From: Melioribacteraceae bacterium
GTDB lineage: Bacteria > Bacteroidota > Ignavibacteria > Ignavibacteriales > Melioribacteraceae
DNA: 53,750 nucleotides
Assembly: GCA_021740785.1 (NCBI GenBank)
Contig: JAIOZI010000032.1
Coordinates: forward strand, 1 to 53,750
Reading direction: 5' to 3'
In this document: piece by piece, positions 46,958 to 53,750 of the stretch
Numbering within the stretch: the stretch's first letter is position 1
Layout: each line of letters begins with the position of its first letter
Made by a program: the position numbers and the translations under genes
Notes under the pieces: model-generated
Told to the model about the DNA's origin: nothing
The model's input: only the letters and a program-made list of their open reading frames with translations
Databases searched by the model: none

Positions 46958-47740
46958 TCAATCTGAATTTTTTCTAATAAGCCAAATTGCCCCGGTTATT
47001 TTTTCATCAATAAATTCGCATTCTTCTTTTTGTCTTTTTAGATAATTATTTATTGAGTGCAAAAGTTCGGGGCTGCCGGTTTTTAGTTCGTTCCCGCGTT
47101 TCTCAATTAGATGCAAAAATTCGTAATTGATTTTATTCGTTTCTTCATCAGTGTAAATTACTTCCGTAATAATAGTATCGCCGAATTTAGAAAGAAGTTT
47201 GATAGTTGTTTCTCTATCGGCATAATGCTCATACCCGGATTTACCCGTTTGTACGGAATCCTTCAAGTATCCGTCGTCAATTAAAATGTGTCCACCGACA
47301 TTAACAGTTTTGCGCAGCTTTTCAATTTTATCATCAAAGTTTCCTAAAATTGGTCCGAGCGATGCAAAGATTGTTAAATCATATTCCCTTTCAAATTGAA
47401 GAGCCGTATTTAAATCTCCAACCTCAAACTCACACAGTTTTCCTACTTTATTCTTTTTTGCATGTACTCTGGCATCCTCAATAAACTCATGCATCGCATC
47501 AACGCCTTTTACATTACAATCATATTCCTTAGCGATTGCAATTGAGACAGCGCCTTTACCGCATCCCAAATCTAGCACTCTTGAATTTTTATCTAAATTA
47601 AGTTTTTTACAGATTCTAGAATATTTGGATGGTGAACTCCCGAGAGCCCATAAGTCCTGAAGTAAATAGGGTAAATGGGGTATTAAAATTTTATCGATCT
47701 CAAGTGAATCGGCAATATTTTCTTTTAAATCTTTTTCCAT
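46958..47740 (-). CDS. class I SAM-dependent methyltransferase
   Basis: 260 residues. Motif I VLDLGCGKGAVSIAIA (about 55-70), acidic turn VKGVDAMHEFI, then FEVGDLN and GGHILIDDGYL. The substrate is not predictable. The N-terminal ~40 residues are a helical cap. Minus-strand gene converging with the thioredoxin-fold gene. Confidence 0.85.
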   Translation of the reverse strand: MEKDLKENIADSLEIDKILIPHLPYLLQDLWALGSSPSKYSRICKKLNLDKNSRVLDLGCGKGAVSIAIAKEYDCNVKGVDAMHEFIEDARVHAKKNKVGKLCEFEVGDLNTALQFEREYDLTIFASLGPILGNFDDKIEKLRKTVNVGGHILIDDGYLKDSVQTGKSGYEHYADRETTIKLLSKFGDTIITEVIYTDEETNKINYEFLHLIEKRGNELKTGSPELLHSINNYLKRQKEECEFIDEKITGAIWLIRKNSD

Positions 47741-47865
47741 AACTTTTTGATATTTATTTCAAAAAAATGATTGTAAAAATTCCAGTATATGAAATTAATT
47801 TTGGAATAATATCAATGATTTACGAGAGTTAAAATTTCTAAAAAAAACTCCTCTTAAAGAAAAGT

Positions 47866-48231
47866 TTATTGAATAATCCTGTCTCTCATCTCATCTATCA
47901 TATTACCGAGAATATCCATTTTAAGGTCTTCAAGATGTTTGAACTTTATTCTCCCGTTGTCTAAATCCACATCCCCAAGATCAGGAATATATTTATTCAT
48001 AACATCTTTATCCGGTATGTATAATTGAAAGTAGCTTTTTCGTGCAGCTATTCCGAATATATCTTTATTGTGATGAAAATATGTTGCGGTATCTAATTTT
48101 ACAAGTTCTTCCGTATCAGCAGGCAGCCGTTTCTTTACAAACTCCAACACAGTCCGAACAACCTGCGCTTTTGTTGAATCCAAATTTCTAACGTAATTTG
48201 TAATTGGACTAGAAATAAATGTCATATCCAA
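47866..48231 (-). CDS. DUF1801-like protein
   Basis: 121 residues. FVKKRLPADTEELVKLDTATYFHH, then DIFGIAARKSYFQLYIPD and LDNGRIKFKHLEDL match the YdhG/DUF1801 (frataxin-like fold) pattern. Function unknown. No signal or membrane segment. Confidence 0.65.
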   Translation of the reverse strand: MDMTFISSPITNYVRNLDSTKAQVVRTVLEFVKKRLPADTEELVKLDTATYFHHNKDIFGIAARKSYFQLYIPDKDVMNKYIPDLGDVDLDNGRIKFKHLEDLKMDILGNMIDEMRDRIIQ

Positions 48232-48308
48232 TTCCTCAATAATAATTTGTTGTTAAAACCCTACTGAATATAATATAATTTTATTAAATAGGCTAAATTG
48301 AGTTCGCG

Positions 48309-49082
48309 CTAATAACCAAGATGCTTTTTGAGAATCGGCAGACTTACATCATAACCCTTTTTTATCAACTCAGGTACTTGTGATGTATTTCTTCTATCGA
48401 ATTCAGATAGATCAGGGGTTATGAGAATATCTGCATGCTCTGTTTGAAGTTTATTGGCATTCGAAAGTTTCAAATCGAATGAGGTGATGAGAATATCAAT
48501 AATGTTTTTTGGTTCACGGTATGATTGCTTCGCACGTAAATCAACTCCGATTATTACATCAACATTATCGTCTCTTAGCGGTGTAATCGGGACATTTTCA
48601 AGAACGCCTCCGTCAGTTAAATACATCCCGTTTTTTACAAGCGGGGTAAATAATCCAGGAATCGCAGTACTTGCCATCACAGCTTCTGCAACTTTCCCTT
48701 CACGTAGAATTACTTTTTCACCTTTACTAATATCGAGAGCGATCATGGAAAGCGGGATTTTCGAATCACTGAATTCAACATCCCCGATATTATCAACAAT
48801 AAGCTTACCAAGTTTTTCATTTGAAAGTAACCCGAATTGGGAAAGAGTAAGTCTGGAAATATTCAGCCAGTCAAGTTCCAATGCAATTTCTTCTATTTCC
48901 TTCCACGTTTTGCCGAATGCAAAAAAAGTTGCAACAAGCGCTCCAATGCTTGTTCCTGAGGTATGGGTGATTTTTATACCGAGTTCCGCAAGCGCTCTTA
49001 GCACACCAATATGTGCAGCACCTAATACTACTCCGCCGCCAAGCGCCAATCCTATTTTTTTATTTTTTAACGAATTATCCAT
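48309..49082 (-). CDS. patatin-like phospholipase (RssA type)
   Basis: 257 residues. Oxyanion loop LGGGVVLGAAHIG, nucleophile elbow Gly-Thr-Ser45-Ile-Gly (SGTSIGAL) and Asp157 in DGGVLENVP form the Ser-Asp dyad. TAIPGLFTP is typical of the bacterial RssA/YlbK branch. No signal peptide, so probably a cytoplasmic or membrane-associated lipid hydrolase. Last housekeeping-like gene before the accessory right end. Confidence 0.92.
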   Translation of the reverse strand: MDNSLKNKKIGLALGGGVVLGAAHIGVLRALAELGIKITHTSGTSIGALVATFFAFGKTWKEIEEIALELDWLNISRLTLSQFGLLSNEKLGKLIVDNIGDVEFSDSKIPLSMIALDISKGEKVILREGKVAEAVMASTAIPGLFTPLVKNGMYLTDGGVLENVPITPLRDDNVDVIIGVDLRAKQSYREPKNIIDILITSFDLKLSNANKLQTEHADILITPDLSEFDRRNTSQVPELIKKGYDVSLPILKKHLGY

Positions 49083-49185
49083 CTATGTAAGTTAATCAAC
49101 AAAACATTATGCAACAAGAATTGAGAGCGTTTAATTTTCTATACAATTTAAAAAAAATATAAGCGATGAATAAAAAGGCAATTAG

Positions 49186-49548
49186 CTGAAGAAAGAAAAT
49201 GAATTATCTGATAGATTAAGTCCCAGAGAGAAAGAAGTTTTTGAATTAATAGGGGAAGGAAAGGGAAACAAAGAGATTTCTGAGTTAATCTATATTGCAC
49301 CCTCAACAGTGAAAGTCCATAAAAAGAAACCTACACCAATAAGAATAAGAAAAATATTTACTCAAGTGACAAAAGGAGCAATTTATATGAGAGATTCGAT
49401 TGATGGTATCCCTATGATCAAAAAAATAAAAGTTGAATTAATATTTAACAAGCCCGAAAAAAATGAATATAGATTTACTTTTCGACTATTATCTGTTTCA
49501 TCTCGTTGTGTTGCCTATGTACCAAATAGCAGAATTTCAAGCTTTTAA
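49186..49548 (+). pseudogene. detached LuxR-type HTH fragment fused to unrelated frame
   Basis: The frame opens after a stop at 49183-49185 and encodes a LuxR/NarL helix-turn-helix (RLSPREKEVFELIGEG, then NKEISELIYIAPSTVKVHKK) without a start codon. After HKK at about 49330 the similarity to the 51318 gene ends and unrelated residues follow to 49548. DNA in the shared part (49198-49326) is close to 51382-51510. A GTG at 49309 could start only the unrelated tail. So this is a broken duplicate of the downstream regulator. Confidence 0.75.
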
Positions 49549-49701
49549 CCGATCATTTTAATTAACATACTTATAGTGGTGTTACCAACCATGGAATCTC
49601 AATGCATATAACAGATTAAAAACAAGATCCAGTTCATAAATTTTTTTGTAGATCATTCTTGCAGAATTGATTATTATTAACTAATTAGTTAACTTTTCGA
49701 C

Positions 49702-50045
49702 ATAAGTAGAAAAATAATTGCTTATAAAAATTACTTTATTGATTTCTATAAGTCGCAAGAAGCTAAAGTGCAAGAAAAGATTGGATATGTTCTCGACCTT
49801 GTGAGATTTGAGAAACATGTTCCTACAAAATTCTTTAAGAGTCTGGAAAATACCGACGGAATTTATGAAGTTCGTGTTATCACGACTTTTAATGCCTCAG
49901 GATTCTTTGCTTTTTCGATAAAGGAGACTTAATTGTTTTAATAAATTGTTTTCTCAAAAAATCACAAAAGACACCAGGAAAAGAAATCAAAATGGCTGAG
50001 AAACTAAAAAAAGAATATATGACTGAAAAATACAGAGGACAATAA
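49702..50045 (+). pseudogene. HigB/Gp49-like RelE-superfamily toxin, start lost and frameshifted
   Basis: Translation from ATA at 49702 reads SRKIIAYKNYFIDFYK, VQEKIGYVLDLVRFEKHVP, KFFKSLENTDGIYEVRV, and after a one-base loss near 49897 (aatgcctcagg) the next frame gives RILCFFDKGDLIVLINCFLKK and EIKMAEKLKKEYM to a TAA at 50043-50045. Together this is a normal HigB/phage Gp49-type toxin of about 114 residues. ATG is replaced by ATA and no other start is close, so the toxin looks dead. It ends one base before the intact antitoxin gene. Confidence 0.8.
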
Positions 50046-50046
50046 A

Positions 50047-50337
50047 ATGAAAAACATTACAGATTTTGAAGATATTTTAAAAGAGAGTTACGGAGAGAAA
50101 GGAACGCCTTCAAGAGATAAATTTGATGCAGATTCTTTAGCATTTAGATTAGGAGTTATGTTAAAAGAGGCTAGAAATGAGGCTCAAATGACACAAGACG
50201 AATTAGCCAGAAGGACTGGAACAAAAAAAAGCTATATATCACGAATCGAGAGAGGACAAAGTGATATTCAAATCTCGACATATCATAAATTGATTGAGAT
50301 TGGATTAGGAAAACATTTAAACATCTCGATTGGATAA
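50047..50337 (+). CDS. XRE-family HTH antitoxin (HigA-like)
   Basis: 96 residues. KEARNEAQMTQDELARRTGT and KKSYISRIERGQSDIQIST form a Cro/CI-type helix-turn-helix, with an acidic N-terminal arm. This is the usual partner of Gp49/HigB toxins; here the toxin upstream is broken. It may persist as an autorepressor or an anti-addiction gene. Confidence 0.88.
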   Translation: MKNITDFEDILKESYGEKGTPSRDKFDADSLAFRLGVMLKEARNEAQMTQDELARRTGTKKSYISRIERGQSDIQISTYHKLIEIGLGKHLNISIG

Positions 50338-50805
50338 AAATCAACTACAGTTGGTTATATTTTATTAATCCCATAATGGCTTCTGTGATACACTAACAGC
50401 GAATTTCCGCACTTCTTTTGTCAGTATTCGGACAGAAAATCACCCGCAAATCCGCCACGTAACACATAATTTACAGTTGCCGGCGTCCAAATTCGATTGT
50501 TTGATTCGTATATTGTTTCTCATCTAGTTAGGTATTTAATAAGTCAATATATTAATTTGTAAACCAAACTTCATTTTTATTTTTTATCCAAAAAACAAAA
50601 ATTTCTTGAATACTCTGTTCACTGGTCAGATAACTCCCCATAGTTTTCAAAAAGATTTCCCACCTATGATCTATGATCAAAACCTCCCCCTGGTGATCAT
50701 GAAAAATACCCTATCCAATTAAAATCATTATCCTGGTTTGAGTATAGAATTATAACTTGAAATATAAATATTAATTTCCTATCTTTTTTTTACTGAGTTT
50801 AACGG
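50338..50805. other. intergenic stretch with a compositionally odd patch
   Basis: No gene seen. Positions about 50381-50500 are richer in G and C than the surroundings and read like part of a degenerate dispersed repeat, similar in feel to the first 130 bases of the window. The region from 50670 on contains 'ctatgatctatgatcaaaa' and 'ggtgatcatgaaa', GATC-rich words that might be regulatory for the gene at 50806. Confidence 0.4.
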
Positions 50806-51270
50806 TTGAAATTTAAAAAACGAAATTACCAGGGGATGCCGGTGGAAGACAGTTCGGAATTCTTAATCTTTTATTCTGATGATGAGAATATAACATCCAA
50901 ATTCGTTTCATTTTTTAACGGGAATAATAGAAACACATCGGTTTATCCCACCAGTAACTGGGTTGATTTCTGTGATTGCTTCAGCAGGTTCAATCCCCAA
51001 ACAGCAATAATTGACTTCACAAATAAAAGCGGTTTGCTCTATGAGCTGCAGGAAATTATAGCTAAGAACGGAGAAGTGAAAATCTTAAGTATAGTAAATG
51101 AGAATATTGAACATACAGAATTAGCCAAACTAATAATTATTTCTCAAGGCATTTTATCAATCAACGCGATAGAAAATGAGTTAGAAGATGCATACCGCTC
51201 AGTAGTCTATAATCTAAAATATGTTTGCGAGAGTATGTTAAGGGTGTGGAATATAATAACCAATTCATAA
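50806..51270 (+). CDS. divergent receiver-domain-like protein
   Basis: 154 residues. FLIFYSDDENITSKFVSFF resembles the first strand and acidic pair of a response-regulator receiver, TAIIDFTN holds an Asp where the phospho-acceptor would be, and VKILSIVNEN looks like the switch strand. The Lys of a true receiver is not obvious. Followed by a free LuxR HTH gene, so the two may once have been one NarL-type regulator. Start TTG at 50806; an ATG at 50836 is an alternative. Confidence 0.55.
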   Translation: MKFKKRNYQGMPVEDSSEFLIFYSDDENITSKFVSFFNGNNRNTSVYPTSNWVDFCDCFSRFNPQTAIIDFTNKSGLLYELQEIIAKNGEVKILSIVNENIEHTELAKLIIISQGILSINAIENELEDAYRSVVYNLKYVCESMLRVWNIITNS

Positions 51271-51317
51271 TCCGGGAATACATGATTATTATTAAATGCC
51301 TTTTGAAATGTAAATGA

Positions 51318-51608
51318 TTGACTTTTTTATTCCACTCCCTAAACCGCCTTTGCGAAATTCACTTTATAAAAAATAAAAATGAATTATTGGATAGATTAAG
51401 TACAAGAGAGAAAGAAGTTTTTGATCTAATTGGTGAAGGCAAAGGAAACAAAGAGATTTCTGAAGCAATCTATATTTCCCGATCTACTGTAAAAGTCCAC
51501 AAAAAGAATATTATTAAAAAGTTAAAACTAAACAGCACAAAAGAGTTGGAACGTTTAGCCTACGAAAATCAAAAAAAAGGGGGTAGAAAAAATACCCCAA
51601 AGGGGTAG
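51318..51608 (+). CDS. stand-alone LuxR/NarL-type HTH protein
   Basis: 96 residues. RLSTREKEVFDLIGEG, then NKEISEAIYISRSTVKVHKK and IIKKLKLNSTKELERLA form a complete GerE-type DNA-binding domain. TTG start directly after an in-frame stop; the first ~20 residues are not conserved, and a TTG at 51387 is an alternative. Its last codons overlap the GGGGTA/TACCCC hairpins. Likely a transcription regulator of the MauE/peptide/propeller genes downstream (inference). Confidence 0.75.
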   Translation: MTFLFHSLNRLCEIHFIKNKNELLDRLSTREKEVFDLIGEGKGNKEISEAIYISRSTVKVHKKNIIKKLKLNSTKELERLAYENQKKGGRKNTPKG

Positions 51609-51620
51609 GAAAAATACCCC
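51580..51620 (+). promoter_or_regulatory. tandem GGGGTA-N7-TACCCC inverted repeats
   Basis: Two near-identical units: GGGGTA GAAAAAA TACCCC (51580-51598) and GGGGTA GGAAAAA TACCCC (51602-51620). They overlap the end of the HTH gene and lie about 60 bases before the MauE-like gene. The tandem, precisely repeated dyads suggest a protein-binding operator; a terminator or RNA structure is possible but lacks a T-run. Confidence 0.6.
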
Positions 51621-51676
51621 CTTTAGCATTTGACATAAAGAAAATGACTGATTAAATTGAAATCGAAAATTAATTA

Positions 51677-52054
51677 ATGAAAATGCTTACACATAAAATT
51701 GAATTAATAAATAGAATTGATAAAGAGGAAATAAGAAAATTATTTTCTACAGTTTCTTATTACCTCATTGCTTTAATACTGCTTTTCACCGGCATAACAA
51801 AACTAATTGATCCCAAACCACTGGTTGAAACACTGCAATCCCTAAAATTACTTGCTGATGAAATCACAATCTTTACTTCTGCCACTCTGCCTGTAATTGA
51901 GATTGGGTTGGGAGCAATGCTGATGTTAAAAATAAAGCAAGACCTGGCAATTAAATTTTCACTGCCTCTCTTTTTCTTTCTATTCAACCCTACTAAGGAT
52001 TGGAAAATCATTGTAGGTGCCTGCCCGCAATCCTTTGGTGGGTTTTGGGAGTGA
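51677..52054 (+). CDS. MauE/DoxX-like membrane protein, probably truncated
   Basis: 125 residues with three hydrophobic helices: VSYYLIALILLFTGITKLIDP, IFTSATLPVIEIGLGAMLML and LAIKFSLPLFFFLF, the start of a MauE/DoxX protein. The expected fourth helix and the usual cysteine-containing loop are missing; instead the frame ends in KDWKIIVGACPQSFGGFWE. Another frame over the same DNA reads YSTLLRIGKSL before a stop, which hints at a frameshift. The family supplies reducing or oxidising power for disulfides in exported proteins. Suitable partner for the Cys-rich peptide next to it. Confidence 0.65.
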   Translation: MKMLTHKIELINRIDKEEIRKLFSTVSYYLIALILLFTGITKLIDPKPLVETLQSLKLLADEITIFTSATLPVIEIGLGAMLMLKIKQDLAIKFSLPLFFFLFNPTKDWKIIVGACPQSFGGFWE

Positions 52055-52183
52055 AAAGCAATTGAGAATATGTATTAATAGTATGTAATAATAAATTAAG
52101 AAAATATTTTCTTTATGGTGTTTATCCCACATGTATAATTGGTCTTTAAATTAATTTTTTTAAAAAAATAGGAGAAAAGAAAG

Positions 52184-52426
52184 ATGATAATAACAAAAAA
52201 AATATTGAAAACTATTCCATCGATATTCGTAGTATTGATATTTGCAATCAATATATTACTAATTTTTCAATCTGAGATCAAAGCTGATTACCCTGCTGAA
52301 TATGGATGGTGGGGAACAAGTTCAAGTTGCGAGCCCGGCACAATAGTTACATGGAATTGTTATGGAGGTACACCCATTGAATGTATTGTTGGTGAAACTG
52401 GAAAGGGATTTTGCCCAGATCACTAG
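52184..52426 (+). CDS. small secreted four-cysteine peptide
   Basis: 80 residues: basic start, a strong hydrophobic segment (about 13-28), then an AD cleavage-like point near 34-35 and a mature part with Cys49, Cys59, Cys67 and Cys77. Tryptophans, glycines and the even spacing suggest two disulfides. Similar to short signal-peptide-bearing Cys-rich peptides that occur beside six-bladed beta-propeller lipoproteins in Bacteroidota (NVEALA-like). No known function. Good AGGAG before the ATG. Confidence 0.7.
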   Translation: MIITKKILKTIPSIFVVLIFAINILLIFQSEIKADYPAEYGWWGTSSSCEPGTIVTWNCYGGTPIECIVGETGKGFCPDH

Positions 52427-52442
52427 AAGTTAATAATTTTAT

Positions 52443-52461
52443 GGGAGGATAAGATCCTCCC
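52443..52461 (+). terminator. hairpin between peptide and beta-propeller genes
   Basis: GGGAGGAT (52443-52450) and ATCCTCCC (52454-52461) form a perfect 8-base stem with a 3-base loop, followed by GCATCTTTTG. A compact terminator or attenuator that could let the small peptide be made in excess over the following lipoprotein. Confidence 0.65.
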
Positions 52462-52510
52462 GCATCTTTTGAATGATATTGTCTTCATCTTTAATTAAGG
52501 GAAATTGTAA

Positions 52511-53563
52511 ATGAGTCGTTTAAAGATAATACTAATTGCAATACTTACATTTTCTTGCAATAATAACTCACTTGATAAGACTGATAATTCATTAGATACA
52601 GTAATTGATACGTTAGGTTGTATGAATTCTCTCTTTGATATAGAAAAAATCCCACTAAATATAAATGAAATTAAAATTCCCTTTGGCAATATTGTTTACT
52701 ACACTTGTGATAAAGATGAGAACATTTATTTAATTGATAATGATTCTGAAATATTTGTTTTTAATATATATGGAAAATTTAAGAGAAAATACACTAATAT
52801 TGGCAGAGGACCAGGAGAATATCTGTCAATAGAACGGATGGCCTTTGATAGTTATAATAACATTTATATTGATGATTGGAGACAATTGAGTGTAAAAAAA
52901 TATGATCTCGATTTTAACTTTATTAATGAGTTTAAAAAGGATCAAGCAATACCCTGTGTTGATATGAGAATTGTTGAAGATCGACTCTTTCTTTTGACAC
53001 CCTTTGCTTCCGATAATTCAATCTGTGTTTATGATATCAATACATTTCAAAAAGTGGAGGAAACCGGAAAAGTTGATGCTTTACAAAAGAAATTCTATAC
53101 AAGATTGCATTCCGGTTCCATAATTGTTGATGATTGTATCTATTATAGCTTGCCAAATTATTATCAAATCCATCGAATACGTGAATACGAAAAGAAAGAA
53201 ATAATTCGGGATGCGCCAACCCATTTCGTGCAAGTATCCGAAAGGATTCAGAACCCATTTAAAGATCTGAATAAACAATCGGCACTTTTTAGAATATATA
53301 AAGAAGGGGATTATTTTTTTATAGTTACTTCACCTGCAAAGGGAAAAATTAAGTTCAAGGCAGGATACAAATTCCCAACTGATATTGTCAATAAAAAAGG
53401 AGAAGTATTAAAAGAAAAACTATTTTTTAAAAATATTAATAGCATTCCAGTGAATTATGATGATAAAAAGTATGTATCATACGGTTATAATGAGATTATG
53501 AATATTGAATCAAAAGGGAATGAGATCAAACATTATATATTACTAATTAAATATAAATATTGA
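52511..53563 (+). CDS. six-bladed beta-propeller lipoprotein
   Basis: 350 residues. Signal with lipobox ending LTFSC (Cys16), so a lipoprotein. Recurrent blades: ENIYLIDNDSEIFVFNIYGK, IGRGPGEYLSIERMAFDSYN and NIYIDDWRQLSVKKYDLDF, of the NHL-like six-bladed propeller group common in Bacteroidota. Stop is directly followed by the ATG of a broken small frame. Confidence 0.8.
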   Translation: MSRLKIILIAILTFSCNNNSLDKTDNSLDTVIDTLGCMNSLFDIEKIPLNINEIKIPFGNIVYYTCDKDENIYLIDNDSEIFVFNIYGKFKRKYTNIGRGPGEYLSIERMAFDSYNNIYIDDWRQLSVKKYDLDFNFINEFKKDQAIPCVDMRIVEDRLFLLTPFASDNSICVYDINTFQKVEETGKVDALQKKFYTRLHSGSIIVDDCIYYSLPNYYQIHRIREYEKKEIIRDAPTHFVQVSERIQNPFKDLNKQSALFRIYKEGDYFFIVTSPAKGKIKFKAGYKFPTDIVNKKGEVLKEKLFFKNINSIPVNYDDKKYVSYGYNEIMNIESKGNEIKHYILLIKYKY

Positions 53564-53632
53564 ATGAAAATAAATAAATACAAGGTTATAATTATTTGCT
53601 TGTTCTTGTTTAAGAGTTATATTAAAAGTTAG
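53564..53632 (+). pseudogene. beheaded signal-peptide-like remnant
   Basis: ATG at 53564 abuts the propeller stop (TGAATG) and encodes 22 residues: a basic start, then VIIICLFLFKSYIKS and stop. It has the look of a signal peptide whose mature part has been cut off. The next 80 bases are low-complexity A-rich DNA leading to the hairpin at 53659. Confidence 0.45.
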
Positions 53633-53658
53633 TTGAAAAAGAAAAAATAAAAAGAAAA

Positions 53659-53717
53659 AGAGACTCCAAAAATTAATAAATTAAGTTATCAACAAAATAA
53701 AAACTAAAGGAGTCTCT
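53659..53717 (+). promoter_or_regulatory. hairpin covering the ribosome binding site of the last gene
   Basis: AGAGACTCC (53659-53667) and GGAGTCTCT (53709-53717) are a perfect 9-base inverted repeat with a 41-base AT-rich loop. The right arm contains the AAGGAG that serves the ATG at 53720. Such masking is typical of transposase genes or of autoregulated genes; which applies is not decidable here. Confidence 0.5.
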
Positions 53718-53719
53718 CA

Positions 53720-53750
53720 ATGCAAAATAAAGAAATAACGGGTAAAAATC
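53720..53750 (+). CDS. start of an unidentified gene, cut by the window end
   Basis: ATG at 53720 with AAGGAG nine bases upstream; reads MQNKEITGKN to the window end. Too short to classify. Given the hairpin and the adjacent gene remnant, a mobile-element gene is a reasonable guess only. Confidence 0.4.
   Translation, partial: MQNKEITGKN

Noticed and set aside
48454-49095. 213-codon plus-strand frame opposite the patatin gene
   Set aside because: Shadow of the patatin-like gene; Ser/Pro-rich composition typical of antisense frames.
49309-49548. 79-codon frame starting at GTG 49309
   Set aside because: Its first codons are the tail of the broken LuxR HTH and the rest has no recognisable domain; treated as part of the pseudogene.

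Overview
The window looks like a chromosomal segment of a low-GC member of the Bacteroidota/Chlorobiota group, most likely an Ignavibacteria-type organism. The evidence is the type IX secretion system (T9SS) parts SprA and PorX, two exported proteins that end in a T9SS sorting domain with the 'NYPNPFNP' signature, a PglZ-type PorX regulator, and housekeeping genes of this lineage. The taxonomic placement is inference from protein style. No rRNA is present.

Layout. 1-2640: accessory left edge with a beheaded histidine kinase, a RelB/YafQ-type toxin-antitoxin pair plus a third small gene, then tRNA-Cys and tRNA-Gly (minus strand). 2799-10220 (minus, AT-rich): two T9SS cargo proteins and, upstream of them, a three-gene set (sigma-like protein, zinc-finger anti-sigma-like protein, membrane protein with a Lon-like domain and FG-GAP-like repeats) that I cannot match to a described system. 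10314-17087: UPF0316 protein, pcm-miaA, a split AtuA-family pair, and an archaeal-type HMG-CoA synthase / thiolase / DUF35 module. 17875-20809: prfB with its programmed frameshift, a cyclic-nucleotide-binding protein, YjbQ, an MNT/HEPN pair and an alkyltransferase-like protein. 20806-23010 (minus): PspC and LiaF-like envelope-stress proteins and an omega-amidase-type nitrilase. 23105-28927: SpmA-SpmB fusion, hydroxyacid dehydrogenase, alanine dehydrogenase, CoA-transferase, phosphoesterase. 29107-40223: a long plus-strand run sprA-porX-tsaE-tsaB-DUF1573-accD. 40220-42151 (minus): birA and a cysteine desulfurase. 42804-45221: dnaK and hsp20, preceded by a decayed second hsp20. 45312-49082: scattered metabolic and hypothetical genes.

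From about 49.1 kb the DNA becomes accessory again: a decayed LuxR-HTH copy, a HigB-like toxin broken by a lost start and a one-base shift next to an intact HTH antitoxin, a REC-like protein followed by a free-standing LuxR HTH ending in tandem GGGGTA/TACCCC hairpins, a shortened MauE-like membrane protein, a small secreted four-cysteine peptide, a six-bladed beta-propeller lipoprotein, and a beheaded next gene that runs into what may be the edge of a mobile element with a hairpin-masked ribosome binding site.

How the genes fit together: SprA is the outer-membrane translocon of the T9SS, PorX its response regulator, and the Kelch and cohesin/dockerin-like proteins are likely substrates. AccD and BirA serve fatty-acid synthesis (carboxyltransferase and biotin attachment). 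Thiolase, HMG-CoA synthase and the DUF35 scaffold should convert acetyl-CoA to HMG-CoA; no HMG-CoA reductase lies in the window, so the pathway end point is open. The most interesting unexplained units are 6255-10220 and 50806-53563.
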